DNA of 64,000 nucleotides, from contig NZ_JXXK01000007.1 in assembly GCF_000949455.1 (NCBI RefSeq), positions 73,965-137,964 on the forward strand. Direction: 5' to 3'. Shown one piece after another: positions 40,215-48,224 of the stretch. The translations under genes were made by a program, and so were the position numbers. The notes beneath the pieces are model-generated. The model worked only from the letters and a program-made list of their open reading frames with translations, did no database searches and had not been told where the DNA came from. The stretch's first letter is position 1; the number at the start of each line of letters is the position of its first letter. The DNA comes from Ruthenibacterium lactatiformans (lineage in GTDB: Bacteria > Bacillota > Clostridia > Oscillospirales > Ruminococcaceae).

Positions 40215-41183
40215 TTATTGAAACCGGATGCTGACTTCCCCGAACGAAAGCTCCTCCTGCCCGCCGCCGGGCAGACGCACCAGCAGATGCCCGTCGTCGG
40301 TGATGGCAAGGGCATGGGCCGGCCGGCGTTCACCGTTTTGAATGACGTCCACGTCCCGGCCGGGCACCAGGTTGCGCGCGCGGTATTCCGCCATGAAAGA
40401 CGTATCCGGCAGCGCGGTGCAAAGGGCCAGAAGCTCATCCGCAATGGCCGCAGCAATGCGGCAGCGCCCCACGTGCTCACCGGGGGTGAAAATGGACGCA
40501 GCGATCTCTGCCAGTTCCTCCGGCCAGCCGCCCTCCGGCGGAAGCAGATTCAGCCCGATGCCCACCACCAGATAGTCTACGCCGCCGGTTTCCACGTCCG
40601 CCGCCGCCTCCGTCAGGATGCCGCAGCACTTTTTGCCCCGGTAAAACAGGTCGTTCACCCACTTGATGTCCAGCCGCTTGCCCGCCGCGCGCTCCACGGC
40701 GCGGCACACCGCCACCGCCGCGGCGCTGGTGACAAGCACCGCGCTCTGCATGGGCAGCGCACTGCGCAGCACCATCGAAATGTAGAGCCCCGTGCCCGGC
40801 GGCGACGCAAAGCTGCGCCCCCTCCGCCCGCGGCCCGCGGTCTGGGAATCCGCCACCACCAGCGTGCCGTGCGGCGCGCCCGCGGCAGCCATCTGCTTTG
40901 CCGTGAGATTGGTGGATTCCAGCTCCTGTGCCACCACGAGGTTGAGCGATTTGTTCCGTAAAAACAGCCGCACGCCCTGCTCGGACAGCACCTCGCTGTC
41001 CGTATCCAGCGTATAGCCTCTGTTCTGCGCGGCGGCGATGGCATGCCCGGCCTTTTGCAGATCCTTGATGGCCTTCCATACCGCCGTACGGGAAACGCCC
41101 AGCTCTTCCGCCAGCACCTCGCCGGAGAGCGGCGTGCCGCGGTTCTCCTCCAGCAGCGCCAAAATTCGTTCTTTGGTTGTCAT
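40215..41183 (-). CDS. birA: Bifunctional biotin--[acetyl-CoA-carboxylase] ligase / biotin operon repressor
   Basis: Attaches biotin to carboxylases and represses biotin genes when biotin is ample. In 322 residues: an N-terminal winged helix (LSGEVLAEELGVSRTAVWKAIKDLQKAGH), the ligase core with the ATP/biotin loop QTAGRGRRGRSFASPPGTGLY, the DIKWVNDLFYRGKKCCGIL segment and VVGIGLNL, then a C-terminal SH3-like domain. The DNA-binding domain means it is the regulatory (class II) type. I prefer ATG 41183 over GTG 41195. Its promoter lies within a near-consensus BirA operator, so it represses itself and bioY. Confidence 0.95.
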   Translation of the reverse strand: MTTKERILALLEENRGTPLSGEVLAEELGVSRTAVWKAIKDLQKAGHAIAAAQNRGYTLDTDSEVLSEQGVRLFLRNKSLNLVVAQELESTNLTAKQMAAAGAPHGTLVVADSQTAGRGRRGRSFASPPGTGLYISMVLRSALPMQSAVLVTSAAAVAVCRAVERAAGKRLDIKWVNDLFYRGKKCCGILTEAAADVETGGVDYLVVGIGLNLLPPEGGWPEELAEIAASIFTPGEHVGRCRIAAAIADELLALCTALPDTSFMAEYRARNLVPGRDVDVIQNGERRPAHALAITDDGHLLVRLPGGGQEELSFGEVSIRFQ

Positions 41184-41224
41184 TGTCCGGTACACTTCTT
41201 TCTGCAGAAAAGGTGTCTGGATTT

Positions 41225-41252
41225 ATTATAAACGAAAAAAACGCATTGTCAA
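41225..41252 (-). promoter_or_regulatory. birA-bioY promoter
   Basis: Minus strand: -35 TTGACA (41247-41252), 16-bp spacer, -10 TATAAT (41225-41230). The -35 lies inside one arm of the BirA operator. Confidence 0.85.
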
Positions 41253-41280
41253 CTCATTTTTAATTCTAAGTTGACAATGC
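41243..41280. promoter_or_regulatory. BirA operator
   Basis: Perfect 12-bp inverted repeat GCATTGTCAACT / AGTTGACAATGC with a 14-bp spacer, matching the TTGTNAAC-N14/15-GTTNACAA sites of Gram-positive BirA. It overlaps the birA -35 and also the stop codon and last codons of the DUF1361 gene. Confidence 0.85.
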
Positions 41281-41961
41281 ATCTGATTCCTTATTCTCCT
41301 GCTTCTCCCCGTCCACAGGCCGCAGCGCACCGTATGCAAGCCACAGCAAAAAAACCGCTCCTGCAAACAGCAGGGTCACTTGCAGCTGAAACGTGTCCAT
41401 TGAAGCCCAAACGCGCCGCAGCAGCGCCAGCGGATGCAATATATCCCAGCTGTTCAGCCGCAAAAAACGCCCGATGTACATTCCGAAGCCGCACAGCAAC
41501 AGCACCGTCCCGCCGCCGGCCCATACTGCGGGCCGCGGCCAATGGACGCAGCAATATACACGGAATACGCGCATGGCCTCCAGGCCCAGCAGCACCGCCA
41601 GCACGGCACCCGTGCCCAGCAGAAGCGTCAGCAGCCAGTCGGACACGTTTTCGCTGTGGCGCACCGTCCAATCCGCCGCGTTTACCCATTCCATATTTTG
41701 CGGTGTATGGATCAGATCCGTGAGCATGTAAAATGTGTTAGGCAAAAACAGCAGCCACAGCACAGCGAGCGCCGCACGTCCCGCCCAAAGGCGGCACCGC
41801 CCGGCAGCGCAGGCAAAACACAGCGGCAGCAGCGCCAACAGCATATTCCATGCCAGTCCCAGCGCCAAAAGACCGCCTGTTCGCCAAACGTGGGCCGCAC
41901 AGGCGGCCCAGTACAGTCCCACGGCGGCGCCCCATCGAAGTACGCATCTTTTCCGCGCCAT
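41266..41961 (-). CDS. DUF1361 family membrane protein
   Basis: A 231-residue integral membrane protein with about six to seven helices. The DUF1361 motifs are LAWNMLLALLPLCFA, LWLLFLPNTFYMLTDLIH and GMYIGRFLRLNSWDI. The function of the family is unknown. I start at ATG 41961, with GGAGGG six bases upstream; the open frame to 42039 is not needed. Its final codons (ALST and the TAG) form one arm of the BirA operator of the downstream birA gene, so coding and regulatory sequence are shared. Confidence 0.85.
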   Translation of the reverse strand: MARKRCVLRWGAAVGLYWAACAAHVWRTGGLLALGLAWNMLLALLPLCFACAAGRCRLWAGRAALAVLWLLFLPNTFYMLTDLIHTPQNMEWVNAADWTVRHSENVSDWLLTLLLGTGAVLAVLLGLEAMRVFRVYCCVHWPRPAVWAGGGTVLLLCGFGMYIGRFLRLNSWDILHPLALLRRVWASMDTFQLQVTLLFAGAVFLLWLAYGALRPVDGEKQENKESDALST

Positions 41962-42059
41962 GCGTGTCCCTCCCCGTTCCTGCTTTTGCAGCTTTGTACC
42001 GCAAAGCCATAAAACGTCTATGCGGACCGCCCGGCCCACACACCCTAAAGGCTGTTTCT

Positions 42060-42088
42060 ATTTTATCATACGCCTGTGCACCGGACAA
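42060..42088 (-). promoter_or_regulatory. Promoter of the DUF1361 gene
   Basis: Minus strand: -35 TTGTCC (42083-42088), 17-bp spacer, -10 TAAAAT (42060-42065). Confidence 0.55.
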
Positions 42089-42132
42089 GCAGAACGTTTT
42101 TCAATTCGAGGCCGTACACGCGGCCGTCCCCT

Positions 42133-42864
42133 TTAATCCACCTCCCAGGTCTTGCCTATGGCTGTCAGTTCTGCGCGTTCAAAGCATGCGCGGGCCTCCC
42201 GCAGGACAGTCTGCGCCTGCGGTGTATGGTAGTGCGTCAGCAACAGGCGCTTTGCTCCGTTTTCCGCAGCCAGACGCCCCGCCGTGGCGGCGCGCAGGTG
42301 ATGTCCCTCTTCCGCACACGGCCCTTCCGTCAGCGTCGCCTCGCACAAAAACAGGTCCGCGCCCGCGGCGACGCGCGCAAGCTGCGGACACACACCCGCG
42401 TCGCCCGAATAGGCCAGCGTCCTTCCCTCCGCCTTCAACCGAACGCCATAGGATTCGACCAGATGCACCGTGCCGATAAACTCCAGCGCCGCATCCCCCA
42501 TCCGGAACCGCAGCCCGTCCTCAATAACATGCGGCTCAAACACATCGTTGGTGCACAGCTCGGCCCGTGCCCACGCCGGAAGGCGCGGCGTGAGCAGAGG
42601 TATCCTGGGGATGGCCTCGCCGCAGGCCCGCCGGGACTCGAGCTGATATTTCGCGCAGAACAGGTCTCCGAAATGATCAAAATGCAGATGGCTGATGGCG
42701 ATCAGGTCAAGCGCGGCGAGATCGACGTCTTTCTGCAGCTTGGCAAGGCTCCCGTTCCCCATATCGAGCAATATCCTTCTGCCTTCCGCCTCGATCAAAA
42801 AACAGGAGCAAGCGCCGTCCGCCTCCGGGCAGGTGGCGTTATTTCCATATACGGTCATACGCAT
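42133..42864 (-). CDS. Metallo-beta-lactamase-fold hydrolase (RNase Z-like group)
   Basis: A 243-residue hydrolase. The metal-binding HxHxDH motif is ISHLHFDHFGD (about residues 59-65). Further ligands are in VHLVESYGVRL, AYSGDAG (Asp), EGHHLRAA and LLLTHYHTP. The compact length and the YSGD/THYH pattern place it with the RNase Z/phosphodiesterase-like group rather than with true lactamases. No exosite arm typical of RNase Z is seen, so the substrate is open. GGAGAGG precedes ATG 42864. It follows the MgtC gene after 15 bases on the same strand. Confidence 0.85.
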   Translation of the reverse strand: MRMTVYGNNATCPEADGACSCFLIEAEGRRILLDMGNGSLAKLQKDVDLAALDLIAISHLHFDHFGDLFCAKYQLESRRACGEAIPRIPLLTPRLPAWARAELCTNDVFEPHVIEDGLRFRMGDAALEFIGTVHLVESYGVRLKAEGRTLAYSGDAGVCPQLARVAAGADLFLCEATLTEGPCAEEGHHLRAATAGRLAAENGAKRLLLTHYHTPQAQTVLREARACFERAELTAIGKTWEVD

Positions 42865-42879
42865 GCGCAGCCTCTCCTT

Positions 42880-43566
42880 TCATATATCCACGTAGGTAAC
42901 TTCTTCCAGTGCCGCCAATTGCGCGCCCAGGCGCTCCTGCGCAAGGCCGGGCGGCAGCCGCACAAAAAGCTCGTAATGCACGCCGCTGCGCTTGTGGCTC
43001 GCCTCCAGGTTTATCACCTGCACCTGCATCTCATCCAGGGCCGCCAGCGCCTGCCGCAGACCGGACGGGCCCGGCTGCGTGCGCAGGCACACAGCCGTAC
43101 ATCCGGGCGCGCGCGTCCAGCGGTAATCCCGGTGCAGCATCAGCTGCGTAAGAACGACGAGCGCCGTGGAAAAAAGAGACACCGCGTAAAGCCCGCAGCC
43201 CACCGCCATCCCGATGCCTGCCGTCGTCCAGATGCCCGCAGCCGTTGTAAGGCCGGTAAGCGTCCTGTGCCGCATGAATATCATTCCCGCGCCCAGAAAG
43301 CCGACCCCGCTCACGATCTGGGCCGCAATACGCGTGGGATCTGCCTTGATGCCCTCGGCAAACAGTGCAAGGTCAAAAAAACCGTATTTGGAAACGATGG
43401 TGATAAGCGCCGCGCCCAACGCTACGATCAGATGCGTGCGCACGCCCGCTTCCTTCAGGCGGGCTTTGCGCTCAAAGCCGATCACAAGCCCGCACAGCGC
43501 GGCCAGAAAAATACGCAGCAGGCATTCCCCAAAAAGTGTCGCAGGCATATTTCCGGTAAAAGACAA
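42880..43566 (-). CDS. MgtC/SapB family membrane protein
   Basis: A 228-residue membrane protein. The N-terminal MgtC domain has about four helices and the signature LCGLVIGFERKARLKEAGVRTHLIVALGAAL, then AAQIVSGVGFLGAGMIF and GLTTAAGIWTTAGIGMAVG. A C-terminal ACT-like domain (about 150-228) ends EEVTYVDI. The family is linked to growth at low magnesium and to inhibition of F-type ATPase in some species. The likely start is TTG 43566, with GAGAGGAG nine bases upstream; the nearby ATG is out of frame and the next in-frame ATG (43548) lacks a site. Confidence 0.88.
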   Translation of the reverse strand: MSFTGNMPATLFGECLLRIFLAALCGLVIGFERKARLKEAGVRTHLIVALGAALITIVSKYGFFDLALFAEGIKADPTRIAAQIVSGVGFLGAGMIFMRHRTLTGLTTAAGIWTTAGIGMAVGCGLYAVSLFSTALVVLTQLMLHRDYRWTRAPGCTAVCLRTQPGPSGLRQALAALDEMQVQVINLEASHKRSGVHYELFVRLPPGLAQERLGAQLAALEEVTYVDI

Positions 43567-43590
43567 TCCATTCAGCTCCTCTCACAGACG

Positions 43591-43635
43591 AAAAGGCTCC
43601 CGTTGCCCGGCACATGCCGGAAATGGGAGCCTTGT
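43591..43635 (-). terminator. Terminator of the glycan uptake operon
   Basis: AAGGCTCCC / GGGAGCCTT (43593-43601 / 43625-43633) with an inner CCGGC/GCCGG stem; TTTT follows on the minus strand. Confidence 0.65.
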
Positions 43636-43675
43636 GTATCTTCCCGCCGCCGGAACGAGTACAGATGAACCATTC

Positions 43676-45694
43676 TCACCGGTCGAACAGGACGCCGCAT
43701 ATCTGTCCCGGCTGCAAAGCCAGCAGCAGAGCATCCCCGTCCCGCCGTACACCGGGCGCATCCCCGTCCGGGGCTTTCACTGTACAGGCTCCGTCCGCAG
43801 CCGTGCCGTGCACCGTCAGCATGCAGGGCGCGCCGGTGTCATTGGCCGCCACCACCATTCCGCGCCCGTCCGCAAGCTGCCAGCAGGCCGCATAGCAGAA
43901 GTCCGGCACAGGCGCCAGCCAGGCGTCGTCCAAAAAGCGCGCTTCCTTGAGCAGCGGCTGCAGTTCCCTGCGGAACCGCGCCATCTTCCTGCCATAGATA
44001 TGATATTCGCCGTCCTGCGGACGCATGCGGGTGGTAATGCCCATCCACAGCACGCTGCCCAATGTAACGGCACGGTGCATATCGCGGTAGAACCACAGGC
44101 GCTGGTCGCGATCTTCCGTCTCCCAGCCGCGGGGGTTCACCATATTCACCTGCACGAATTCCGGGAACGTATATTTGAACACATTGTAATATTCATCATA
44201 TTCCGCGCCGTTCCAGGTCAGGTTGCCCCAGGTATAGCTGCCATAGATATCGCCGCAGTTCTCTGTCATGATATACGCATTGGGGTTGTGCTTTCGCAGA
44301 CGGCGCAGCAGCTCGCGCAGCACATACACATAGCCGTTGTTGAATTCACCGATATTTTCGTGGCTGTGTTCCGCACAGTAGCATGCGAAAGGCTCTGCAG
44401 AAGCCAGCTGGTCCAGGTAAATGCCGTCACAGCCGTAGGCTTTGACGCAGAATTCCGCAGTGTCCAGCAGGTAATCCCGCCAGAGTGTGTCGGACGGGCA
44501 GTTCACCGTGAAATGCTCCGGCCCGTAGGTCTCACGGTACGGCTCGCCCTTTTCGTTGCGGACGGCCATTTTTTCGCCCACGGTCTTGTGGAAATCCGAC
44601 TTCACGTCAAAAATCCGTGCGTTGATGTACAGCGTGGAAAACCCGCCGTGCTCCCGCACGTATTCCAGCCCGCGCCGGAATTCCATCGCGCTTCCCAGCT
44701 CCATGTCCGGATAATATTCCGGGTAGAACGAGTCGAAGCCCGTACGGTTCCAGCTTGCCAGAAACATGTGGCGCACGCCCCAGGCCGCGCCTTCTTCGTA
44801 CATCTGCGGGATGTCGCGGAACGTATGCTCGATATTGCCTGTGCGCTTGAAATTGTAGCATTGGTTGAGCGCACATTCGTCCGCCAAAAACGCCGGATTG
44901 TGGTCGAAATCCAAATAGGGCGCGATATACGCGCGGTAAAGCTGCGCGCCGTAATGCCAGTCCTTCGTGGTGACGGCCAGAATATATTCCCCTGTTTCAT
45001 AGCTTTCCCCGGGACGGACGCGGTAATGCTTGCGGAAGCCAAAGGCCATCCACGGATCTTCGGCGCTTCCGCTTGTTTCGGCTATGACGCCCGTCACGGG
45101 GAAGCGCGCGTCATGGCTGCCGATGTACAGGCCGTTTTCGGCGTCGTAATAGTACATCCAGCTCATGGACGCAAGGCCGCAGTAGTTGATCTCGCGGCGG
45201 TAGATGTCCCCGAACGCAACGCTGCTGGCGCGCCAGAAATCTTTTTTATTCACACCGTAGCCCATTACCGGGTTGCGCGTGCGCTCGCCCGCGTGATGCG
45301 GGTAGATGATGGCGTCATCGGCGTAGTCCTCGCCCAGATAGACGCCGCCGATGTGCGGCATCAGTACCTCCACAACATCCGCCGCACTGTGGTTCTCCAT
45401 CCGGGCACGGATGCACAGACGGTCGTTTTCCGCCGTACAGCGCACAGTCATACCAATGGGCAGACCGCCGAACTCCGTATAGGATATCTCCAGAAAGCCT
45501 GCTCCTGCACTCATCCCCGGTACGCCGGGCAGCAGCTTTTTCTTTTCTCCGTCCGCCAGCGCGTACAGCTCCACCAGAGGGCCGCGGGGCGCGGCTTTGA
45601 TATAATCGTCCCCTGTCGCAAGGTTTACAAGGCTGACGAAATTGTTTGCCTCCGGCGCAAACCGGGCGCGGAAAGCGTTTGTTTTCAGTTCCAT
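43676..45694 (-). CDS. DUF6259-type glycoside hydrolase
   Basis: A 672-residue protein without a signal peptide, probably cytoplasmic. An N-terminal beta-sandwich (about 1-270: LVNLATGDDYIKAAPRGPLVELY, FGGLPIGMTVRC) precedes a TIM-barrel region. In the barrel, YGCDGIYLDQLASAEPFACY has a conserved Asp typical of a retaining-type nucleophile, and NAYIMTENCGDIYGSYTW has a likely acid/base Glu. A C-terminal beta domain follows. I start at ATG 45694 with GAGGGG six bases upstream; the open frame to 45787 overlaps the SIS gene. It is the last gene of the operon and would act on the imported glycan after or before phosphorylation. Substrate and catalytic residues are inference. Confidence 0.75.
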   Translation of the reverse strand: MELKTNAFRARFAPEANNFVSLVNLATGDDYIKAAPRGPLVELYALADGEKKKLLPGVPGMSAGAGFLEISYTEFGGLPIGMTVRCTAENDRLCIRARMENHSAADVVEVLMPHIGGVYLGEDYADDAIIYPHHAGERTRNPVMGYGVNKKDFWRASSVAFGDIYRREINYCGLASMSWMYYYDAENGLYIGSHDARFPVTGVIAETSGSAEDPWMAFGFRKHYRVRPGESYETGEYILAVTTKDWHYGAQLYRAYIAPYLDFDHNPAFLADECALNQCYNFKRTGNIEHTFRDIPQMYEEGAAWGVRHMFLASWNRTGFDSFYPEYYPDMELGSAMEFRRGLEYVREHGGFSTLYINARIFDVKSDFHKTVGEKMAVRNEKGEPYRETYGPEHFTVNCPSDTLWRDYLLDTAEFCVKAYGCDGIYLDQLASAEPFACYCAEHSHENIGEFNNGYVYVLRELLRRLRKHNPNAYIMTENCGDIYGSYTWGNLTWNGAEYDEYYNVFKYTFPEFVQVNMVNPRGWETEDRDQRLWFYRDMHRAVTLGSVLWMGITTRMRPQDGEYHIYGRKMARFRRELQPLLKEARFLDDAWLAPVPDFCYAACWQLADGRGMVVAANDTGAPCMLTVHGTAADGACTVKAPDGDAPGVRRDGDALLLALQPGQICGVLFDR

Positions 45695-45704
45695 GACAGG
45701 CCCC

Positions 45705-46445
45705 TCAAAAACCGTATTTTTCATAATTTTCCAACGCCTCGCCGTTGATGCGCGCCGCGTCCGGCATATGGTTCGAGATATACACACTGGGCTTAAGGCC
45801 TTTTTCCAGCAGTTTTTCCACCACCGTGCTCTGCACCGCCCACATCAGGTAGCTGGCGCTGATGCCGCTGGCCGGGCAGATGCGCTGGCCCAGCGCCGGC
45901 ACATCCACCAGCGTGTCGCCGTAATTGGTGCAGTTGTCCAGACAGTAGGTGCATGCCTCAAACAGGCGCTTGCCGCTGGGGTGCTTGCCGGTAAGATGCC
46001 CCGAATATTCCACCGATGTGACAGCCACGGTCGCGCAGCCCATTTCATTCGCCTTCAGCGCCAGATCCACGGGAAAATACTGGTAACCGGAAACGGAGCC
46101 GATCATAATAACGTCGTCCGGCAGCACGTTAGCACGGCCCAGCACGTAATCGGCAAAGCCGGGAATGGTGTCGTAGCCCACGATGCCCCGCGCAGGCGCG
46201 GGCCGGTGCCGCACCGGGTTCTGTATCTCGCAGGTGATGCGGATGGGCTTTACCGCCATCATGCCGCCTGTTCGGCCCACGCCCTCAAACATCAGCATAT
46301 GGCCGGTGTCCATAATATGCCACGCGCCGCCGCGGGCAAGGCGCTCCGCGATCTCTGCCGAAGCCTCCAGCACGGCCTCCCGCTGGGTCTGCTCCACCTT
46401 TTCCAGAACGCCCTTCATTGCACCGAAATATTCATCCATCAACAT
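45705..46445 (-). CDS. SIS-domain sugar-phosphate protein (UPF0309-like), first paralogue
   Basis: A protein of about 246 residues with one SIS fold: GGAWHIMDTGHMLMFEGVGRTGG at the sugar-phosphate site, DDVIMIGSVSGYQYFPVDLAL, and VAVTSVEYSGHLTGKHPSGKRLFE. It is related to the other SIS gene at 47414 but has DTGHML in place of STGHSH. The likely role is isomerising or deaminating a sugar phosphate made by the neighbouring kinase. The start is uncertain (ATG 46445 preferred; ATG 46439 and GTG 46454 possible). It overlaps the kinase stop, so translation is coupled. Confidence 0.78.
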   Translation of the reverse strand: MLMDEYFGAMKGVLEKVEQTQREAVLEASAEIAERLARGGAWHIMDTGHMLMFEGVGRTGGMMAVKPIRITCEIQNPVRHRPAPARGIVGYDTIPGFADYVLGRANVLPDDVIMIGSVSGYQYFPVDLALKANEMGCATVAVTSVEYSGHLTGKHPSGKRLFEACTYCLDNCTNYGDTLVDVPALGQRICPASGISASYLMWAVQSTVVEKLLEKGLKPSVYISNHMPDAARINGEALENYEKYGF

Positions 46446-47406
46446 GTGCTTCACCCATCTTTTCTTTCATCAGATTTTCCGCGACGCCGGGTGCCGTGAT
46501 ATCCACGCCCGCGCTCTCGCTCAACACACAAAGCGCCGCGCCCACCACCGGGCTGTACTTTGCCGGCTGGTATACGCACTGGGGCACCAGATGTTCCAGC
46601 GCCCGGCGGAAGCGTCCGGTGAACAGCTCTCCCATGCGCGCCACGCCGCCCGTGAGCGCCACAGGCAGGCCGTCCGCGTCCAGCTGCCCGGCCACCGTCG
46701 CAGCCAGGCGCGCCAGCGCACAGGCCGCTTCATCCAGCACCGCGCATGCATTTGCATCCCCCTCCCGGGCCGACCGTTCCACAGCATAGCTCAGCCGCGC
46801 CACATGTCTGCGCGTAAAATCGGGCCGGTATGCCGCGTCGCGAATGGACAGAACATCCGGCATGCCCAGCATTTCCAGCACGTTTTTTTCCAGAAGCGTG
46901 CCGGTCACATGCGTGTCGTGCAGCAGCGCCAGACGCGACAGGCACAAAACGCCTATATGATATCCGCTGCCTTCGTCGCTGAACAGCGGGCCCCAGCCGC
47001 CCGCTGTGGCCGTGCGTCCCGCTTTGTCCCGCCCGGTGGCAAAAGAGCCTGTACCGCTGAGCACGGCGATGCCGCAGGGCGCGCCCAGCGCCGCATAAAA
47101 AGCGTTCTTTTCATCGCCCAGCTGCCGGACGTTCCCGCTCCCCAAAAGAGTCTCTAGTTCCGGCAGCGCGGGCCGGAAGCCGGGGATGAACAACACGAAT
47201 TCCCGCACCTGCGCGGGCGCGGCCCCCGCCTGCGCCAGACATTCCATAACGCCCGCATAGACGGTATGCGCCGCTTCGGCCGGAGGCACAAAATTTGCGT
47301 TCGCGCCTGCGCCCTGCGCGCGGCCCCGCACACGTCCTGTTTTTTCAAACAGCAGGAAATCCGTCTTTGTTCCCCCGCCGTCGCACACCAGATACAAACC
47401 GTTCAC
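46432..47406 (-). CDS. BadF/BadG-family sugar kinase, probable N-acetylhexosamine kinase
   Basis: A 324-residue ASKHA kinase beginning MNGLYLVCDGGGTKTDFLLFE. Besides the DGGGTKT loop it has GIAVLSGTGSFATGRDKAG, DEGSGYHIGV and ALTGGVARMGELF. It resembles the MurK-like kinase at 11278-12225 and bacterial GlcNAc kinases, so an N-acetylated amino sugar is the best guess for the substrate. GTG 47406 is seven bases after the preceding stop, and the following SIS gene overlaps its end. The longer frame to 47526 runs into the preceding SIS gene. Confidence 0.82.
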   Translation of the reverse strand: MNGLYLVCDGGGTKTDFLLFEKTGRVRGRAQGAGANANFVPPAEAAHTVYAGVMECLAQAGAAPAQVREFVLFIPGFRPALPELETLLGSGNVRQLGDEKNAFYAALGAPCGIAVLSGTGSFATGRDKAGRTATAGGWGPLFSDEGSGYHIGVLCLSRLALLHDTHVTGTLLEKNVLEMLGMPDVLSIRDAAYRPDFTRRHVARLSYAVERSAREGDANACAVLDEAACALARLAATVAGQLDADGLPVALTGGVARMGELFTGRFRRALEHLVPQCVYQPAKYSPVVGAALCVLSESAGVDITAPGVAENLMKEKMGEAHVDG

Positions 47407-47413
47407 CTCATCC

Positions 47414-48166
47414 TCAGCACAGCGCTTTGATACGGCCCTGATACGCCGCCACCGCGCTGGTATTGTATTCGTCGCCGCCGGGCAGATTGGCGCTGCACAG
47501 GACCGGCGGCATCCGCCCCTGCGCAAGATACAGGTTTTCGATCTTCAGTACGATGCGCTGCGCGATGAACAGGCTTCCGAAGGTGGACGCGCCGCCTGTG
47601 ATCTGCTGGGTGCCGGGGATCGTGAGCAGCCCGTCGCCTCTGGGCGCATGGTTGTCGATGACGATATCGCTCACTTCATACAGGCGCTTTCCCTCCGGCG
47701 CGCGGGAGGCAAGCGTGCGGGATATTTTCTTCGAGGTAACGCACACCACCGTCAGCCCCCGTTCCTTTGCGTACAAAGCCGCTTCCACCGGCACCGTGTT
47801 GATGCCCGTATTGGAGGAAATGAGGATCGTGTCGCCCGCGCGCAGCCCCGCCTTGCCCAGCACCTCGGCCGCTTTGCCGGGCATGCGCTCCATATGTGTG
47901 CTGGTGATCGCACCGGTATGAAGCATCAGCTCGTCCGAGAGGATGGGATTCACCGGTACGAGCCCTCCGCTGCGGTAGAACATCTCCTCCACGATCATGT
48001 GGGAATGGCCCGTGGAAAACACGTGCAGCAGGCCGCCGCCGTCTATGGACGCATACGCCGCTCGGGCGGCTGCGTCCATGGCCGCGCCTTCCTCCTGCTC
48101 GATCTGTGCCAGCATCGTATATATTTTATCCAAATATGTATCGTCCGGCAATTGTTTTGCGGTCAT
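47414..48166 (-). CDS. SIS-domain sugar-phosphate protein (UPF0309-like), second paralogue
   Basis: A 250-residue SIS protein: GLLHVFSTGHSHMIVEEMFYRSGGLVPV at the active site, DTILISSNTGINTVPVEAALYAKERG, a VCVTSKK strand and APEGKRLYEVSDIVIDNHAP. It belongs with small SIS proteins annotated as sugar isomerases of unknown substrate. I start at ATG 48166, with GGAAGG upstream. It is separated from the lipoprotein gene by a stable hairpin. Two related SIS genes in one operon suggest two successive steps or a heteromeric enzyme. Confidence 0.8.
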   Translation of the reverse strand: MTAKQLPDDTYLDKIYTMLAQIEQEEGAAMDAAARAAYASIDGGGLLHVFSTGHSHMIVEEMFYRSGGLVPVNPILSDELMLHTGAITSTHMERMPGKAAEVLGKAGLRAGDTILISSNTGINTVPVEAALYAKERGLTVVCVTSKKISRTLASRAPEGKRLYEVSDIVIDNHAPRGDGLLTIPGTQQITGGASTFGSLFIAQRIVLKIENLYLAQGRMPPVLCSANLPGGDEYNTSAVAAYQGRIKALC

Positions 48167-48185
48167 CCTTGACCTTCCTTCCTGA

Positions 48186-48213
48186 AAAAGGGCGGCGGAA
48201 ACCGCCGCCCTTT
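48186..48213 (-). terminator. Attenuator-like hairpin after the sugar-binding lipoprotein gene
   Basis: Perfect 12-bp inverted repeat 48187-48198 / 48202-48213 with a 3-base loop. TTTTT follows on the minus strand, within the operon. It probably lowers expression of the downstream enzymes relative to the binding protein. Confidence 0.65.
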
Positions 48214-48224
48214 CCCCCATTGCT

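Noticed and set aside
43214..45748. 844-residue plus-strand frame opposite the DUF6259 and MgtC genes
   Set aside because: Antisense to clear genes with good starts; composition rich in His/Arg/Val as expected for a shadow.
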